A stretch of 7,534 bases of DNA from Candidatus Muproteobacteria bacterium RIFCSPHIGHO2_01_FULL_65_16 (GTDB lineage: Bacteria; Pseudomonadota; Gammaproteobacteria; Acidiferrobacterales; Sulfurifustaceae): assembly GCA_001785175.1 (NCBI GenBank), contig MFSY01000014.1, forward strand, positions 30,583 to 38,116. The letters run 5' to 3'. This document shows, one piece after another, positions 4,992-7,534 of this stretch; the stretch's first letter is position 1; each line of letters starts with the position of its first letter. Position numbers and translations under genes: made by a program. The notes below the pieces were generated by a model, which did no database searches, was not told the origin of the DNA, and saw only the letters and a program-made list of their open reading frames with translations.

Positions 4992-7534
4992 ATGACCGCC
5001 GGCCGGGAAACCGTCTACGATCTGCGCCGGCTCGACCAGGAGCTGCGCGCGGGCGGCGATCCGCTGCCGCTCTTTCGCGCCGCGCTGCGCGCGGGACGCG
5101 AGGCGCTCAGGCAGCAATATTTCGCGCGCCCGCGGGACGCGCCGCGCCTGGTGGCGGCGCACGCGCGGCTGGCGGATCACATCCTGGCCCGGGTCTGGGA
5201 GCGGCAACAGGAACGCACGCCGGCGGCGGGCGTGGCGCTGGTCGCCGTCGGCGGCTACGGCCGCGGCGAGCTGCACCCCTACTCCGACATTGACCTGATG
5301 CTGCTGCTGGAAAAAGGCGACGCCGCCGGGGCGCGCGGCTTCGTGGAGTCGCTGCTGCGGTTTTTGTGGGACATCGGCTTCGAGGTCGGCCACAGCGTGC
5401 GCACCGTCAAGGACTGCGTGCGCGAGGCGCGCGGCGACATCACCGTCGCCACCAACCTCATGGAGGCGCGCCTGCTGCACGGCGACGCCGAGCTGTTCGC
5501 GCGCATGCGGCGGCTGACCGGAAGCGCGAAGATCTGGCCGAGCAAGCGCTTCTTCGCCGCCAAGATCGAGGAGCAGCGCGCGCGCCACCAGCGCTTCGAC
5601 GACACCGCCTACAACCTCGAGCCGAACATCAAGGACGGGCCCGGCGGGCTGCGCGACATCCAGATGATCGGCTGGGTCACGCAGCGCCATTTCGGCGCCG
5701 CCACCCTGCACGACCTGGTCGGGCTCGAGTTCCTGAGCGAGCCGGAACACCGCGCGCTCATGCGCGGGCGGAATTTCCTGTGGCGCGTGCGCAGCGGCCT
5801 GCATTACCTGGCGCAGCGGCGCGAGGACCGGTTGCTGTTCGACCACCAGCGCGCCCTGGCGCGGCTGTTCGGCCACGCGGACCGGCGCGGAATCATGGCG
5901 GTCGAGCTGTTCATGAAGCACTACTATCGCACGGTCAAGGAGCTGTCGCTGCTCAACGAAATCCTGCTCCAGCATTTCGCCGAGGCGATCCTCGCGCCCA
6001 CGCGCGCCCGGGTCAGAACGATCAACCGCCGCTTCCGCGCGCGCGGCGGCTTCCTCGAGGCCGCCCATCCGCGCGTGTTCGAGCGTGCGCCGTTCGCGCT
6101 GCTGGAGCTGTTCCTGATCATGCAGCAGCACCCGGAGCTCAAGGGCGTGCGCGCCGGCACCATCCGCCTGCTGCGCGCCAATCTGCGCCGCATCAACGAC
6201 CGGTTCCGCCAGGACCTCGCCTGCCGCAGTCTGTTCATGGAGATCATGCGCCAGCCGCGCGGCATCACCCACGAGCTGCGGCGCATGAACGCCTATGGCG
6301 TGCTCGGGGCGTATCTGCCGGCCTTCGGGTGGATCGTGGGGCAGATGCAGCACGACCTGTTTCACGTCTACACCGTGGACCAGCACTCGCTGTTCGTGGT
6401 GCGCAACCTGCGCCGTCTCACCGTGCCCGAGTTTCGCCACGAGCTTCCGCTGGCGAGCGCGCTCATCCAGCACCTGGTCAAACCGGAGCGGCTGTACCTC
6501 GCGGGGCTGTTCCACGACATCGCCAAGGGGCGCGGCGGCGACCACTCGCTCCTCGGCGCGGCCGAGGCCGAGGCGTTCTGCCGCCGCCACAGCCTGAGCG
6601 AATACGACACGCGCTTCATTTCCTGGCTCGTGCGCCGGCACCTGTTCATGTCGCACACCGCGCAGCGCGAGGACACCTCCGATCCCGAGGTCGTGCTGCG
6701 GTTCGCGCGCGCCGTCGGCGACCAGGAGCACCTCGACAACCTGTACCTGCTGACCGTGGCCGACATCCGCGGCACCAGCCCCAAGGTCTGGAACACCTGG
6801 AAGGGCCGGCTGCTGTCGCAGCTCTACAGCGCCGCCACGCGCCTGCTGCAGCGCGGCGTGGCCGAGCCGCTCGACCTCGAGGCCCACATCGCCGACCTGC
6901 GCGCGGAGGCTGAGGCCCGGCTCCGGCCCGAGGGCCTGTCCGGGGAGGCGCTCACGCGCTACTGGGAGGATTTCGAGGCCGATTATTTTTTGCACTACGA
7001 CGCCGAGACCCTCGCCTGGCACGCGCGCGCCATCGTCGGCGCCGCGCCGGCGAACCTGCCGATCGTGGCCACGCGCTACGCGCCGGAACTCGGCGGCAGC
7101 GAATTCCTGATATACGCGCCGGACCGCGAGGGCCTGTTTGTCATCCTGACTTCGGGGTTCGATCGCCTGAATCTCTCGATCATGGAGGCGCGCATCCATA
7201 CCACGCGCCGGGGATCCGCGCTCGACACCTTCGTGGTGCTGGACCATTCCGGCCAGGTGATCAGCGAGCCGCAGCAGCTCGCGCAACTGCGCCAGGCCAT
7301 GCGCGCGCATCTGCTCGAGCCCAAACCCGGACGCGACCTGCGCGCGGCGCCGCTGTCGCGCCCGCTCCGGCACTTTCCGATCGAGACGCGCGTGACCTTC
7401 GCCTCCTCGCCCACGCGCGCGCTGACCATCATGGAGGTGACGGCCCAGGACCGTCCGGGCCTGCTGTACCAGGTGGCGCTCGCCCTGCAGCACTGCGGGA
7501 TCAACCTGGTCGCGGCCAAGGTGTCCACCTACGG
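4992..7534 (+). CDS. glnD: Bifunctional PII uridylyltransferase/uridylyl-removing enzyme, 3' end cut by the window
   Basis: GlnD senses glutamine: when it is low GlnD uridylylates PII proteins (GlnB/GlnK), when it is high it removes UMP, setting glutamine synthetase activity and NtrB/NtrC signalling. I translated the frame from ATG 4992 to the window edge, 847 codons without a stop. Domains in order: nucleotidyltransferase motif GGYGRGELHPYSDIDL (87-102) with the Asp pair at 99 and 101; NLEPNIKDGPGGLRDIQ (208-224); HD hydrolase domain with QHDLFHVYTVDQHS (453-466) and LFHDIAKGRGGDHS (506-519), His508-Asp509; ACT1 from about 704 (FLIYAPDREGLF); ACT2 from about 812 (TIMEVTAQDRPGLLYQVA), truncated. 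E. coli GlnD is 890 aa, so about 40 residues are missing. The TGACATG junction with map leaves a 1-bp gap and there is no strong Shine-Dalgarno, so translation is probably coupled to map. Confidence 0.97.
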   Translation, partial: MTAGRETVYDLRRLDQELRAGGDPLPLFRAALRAGREALRQQYFARPRDAPRLVAAHARLADHILARVWERQQERTPAAGVALVAVGGYGRGELHPYSDIDLMLLLEKGDAAGARGFVESLLRFLWDIGFEVGHSVRTVKDCVREARGDITVATNLMEARLLHGDAELFARMRRLTGSAKIWPSKRFFAAKIEEQRARHQRFDDTAYNLEPNIKDGPGGLRDIQMIGWVTQRHFGAATLHDLVGLEFLSEPEHRALMRGRNFLWRVRSGLHYLAQRREDRLLFDHQRALARLFGHADRRGIMAVELFMKHYYRTVKELSLLNEILLQHFAEAILAPTRARVRTINRRFRARGGFLEAAHPRVFERAPFALLELFLIMQQHPELKGVRAGTIRLLRANLRRINDRFRQDLACRSLFMEIMRQPRGITHELRRMNAYGVLGAYLPAFGWIVGQMQHDLFHVYTVDQHSLFVVRNLRRLTVPEFRHELPLASALIQHLVKPERLYLAGLFHDIAKGRGGDHSLLGAAEAEAFCRRHSLSEYDTRFISWLVRRHLFMSHTAQREDTSDPEVVLRFARAVGDQEHLDNLYLLTVADIRGTSPKVWNTWKGRLLSQLYSAATRLLQRGVAEPLDLEAHIADLRAEAEARLRPEGLSGEALTRYWEDFEADYFLHYDAETLAWHARAIVGAAPANLPIVATRYAPELGGSEFLIYAPDREGLFVILTSGFDRLNLSIMEARIHTTRRGSALDTFVVLDHSGQVISEPQQLAQLRQAMRAHLLEPKPGRDLRAAPLSRPLRHFPIETRVTFASSPTRALTIMEVTAQDRPGLLYQVALALQHCGINLVAAKVSTY

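Noticed and set aside
5366..6913. Plus-strand 515-codon frame within glnD
   Set aside because: It is an off-frame shadow of glnD, Arg/Ala/Pro-rich, with no motif.
4839..7493. Minus-strand open frame of 884 codons opposite glnD and the end of map
   Set aside because: It is a shadow of the G/C-rich third codon positions of glnD. Its translation is low-complexity (His/Gln/Ala/Arg-rich) and matches no family, while the plus frame carries full GlnD motifs.
1..7534. A hidden novel multi-gene system (defence, mobile or biosynthetic)
   Set aside because: All coding space is taken by seven well-known housekeeping genes in a common gammaproteobacterial order. Only the rpsB-tsf spacer holds unexplained structure.

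Overview
The window is a high-GC proteobacterial chromosome segment carrying core housekeeping genes. The gene set, the divergent layout and the protein sequences fit a gammaproteobacterium: map-glnD runs away from rpsB-tsf-pyrH-frr-uppS. frr is followed directly by uppS, as in Pseudomonas-type genomes and unlike E. coli, where dxr intervenes. I cannot assign a genus. I see no phage, defence or biosynthetic system and no tRNA, rRNA or CRISPR.

Minus strand, read from right to left. rpsB (ribosomal protein S2) has an unusually long C-terminal tail. It is preceded by a strong sigma70-type extended -10 promoter and a leader of about 110 nt with nested helices, the expected site of S2 autoregulation. 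After rpsB comes a 375-bp spacer packed with repeats: an inverted-repeat element (2881-2965), a chain of five hairpins bounded by 18-bp perfect terminal inverted repeats (2698-2864), and a clear intrinsic terminator (2654-2679). Then come tsf (EF-Ts), pyrH (UMP kinase), frr (ribosome recycling factor) and uppS (undecaprenyl diphosphate synthase, cut by the window edge). tsf and pyrH overlap by 4 bp through a TTGA junction with a TTG start, and pyrH and frr are 5 bp apart, so this looks like one tightly packed transcription unit.

Plus strand. map (type I methionine aminopeptidase) starts at 4223. It is followed after a single base by glnD (PII uridylyltransferase/uridylyl-removing enzyme), which is open to the window end and lacks only its last few dozen codons. 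The 303-bp region between rpsB and map holds the rpsB control signals. I found no convincing map promoter there.

Functionally, rpsB, tsf, frr and map act in protein synthesis and nascent-protein maturation, pyrH supplies UDP, uppS makes the lipid carrier for peptidoglycan, and glnD senses nitrogen. The part most worth a second look is the rpsB-tsf spacer, where mobile-looking repeats and a terminator sit inside an operon of essential genes.
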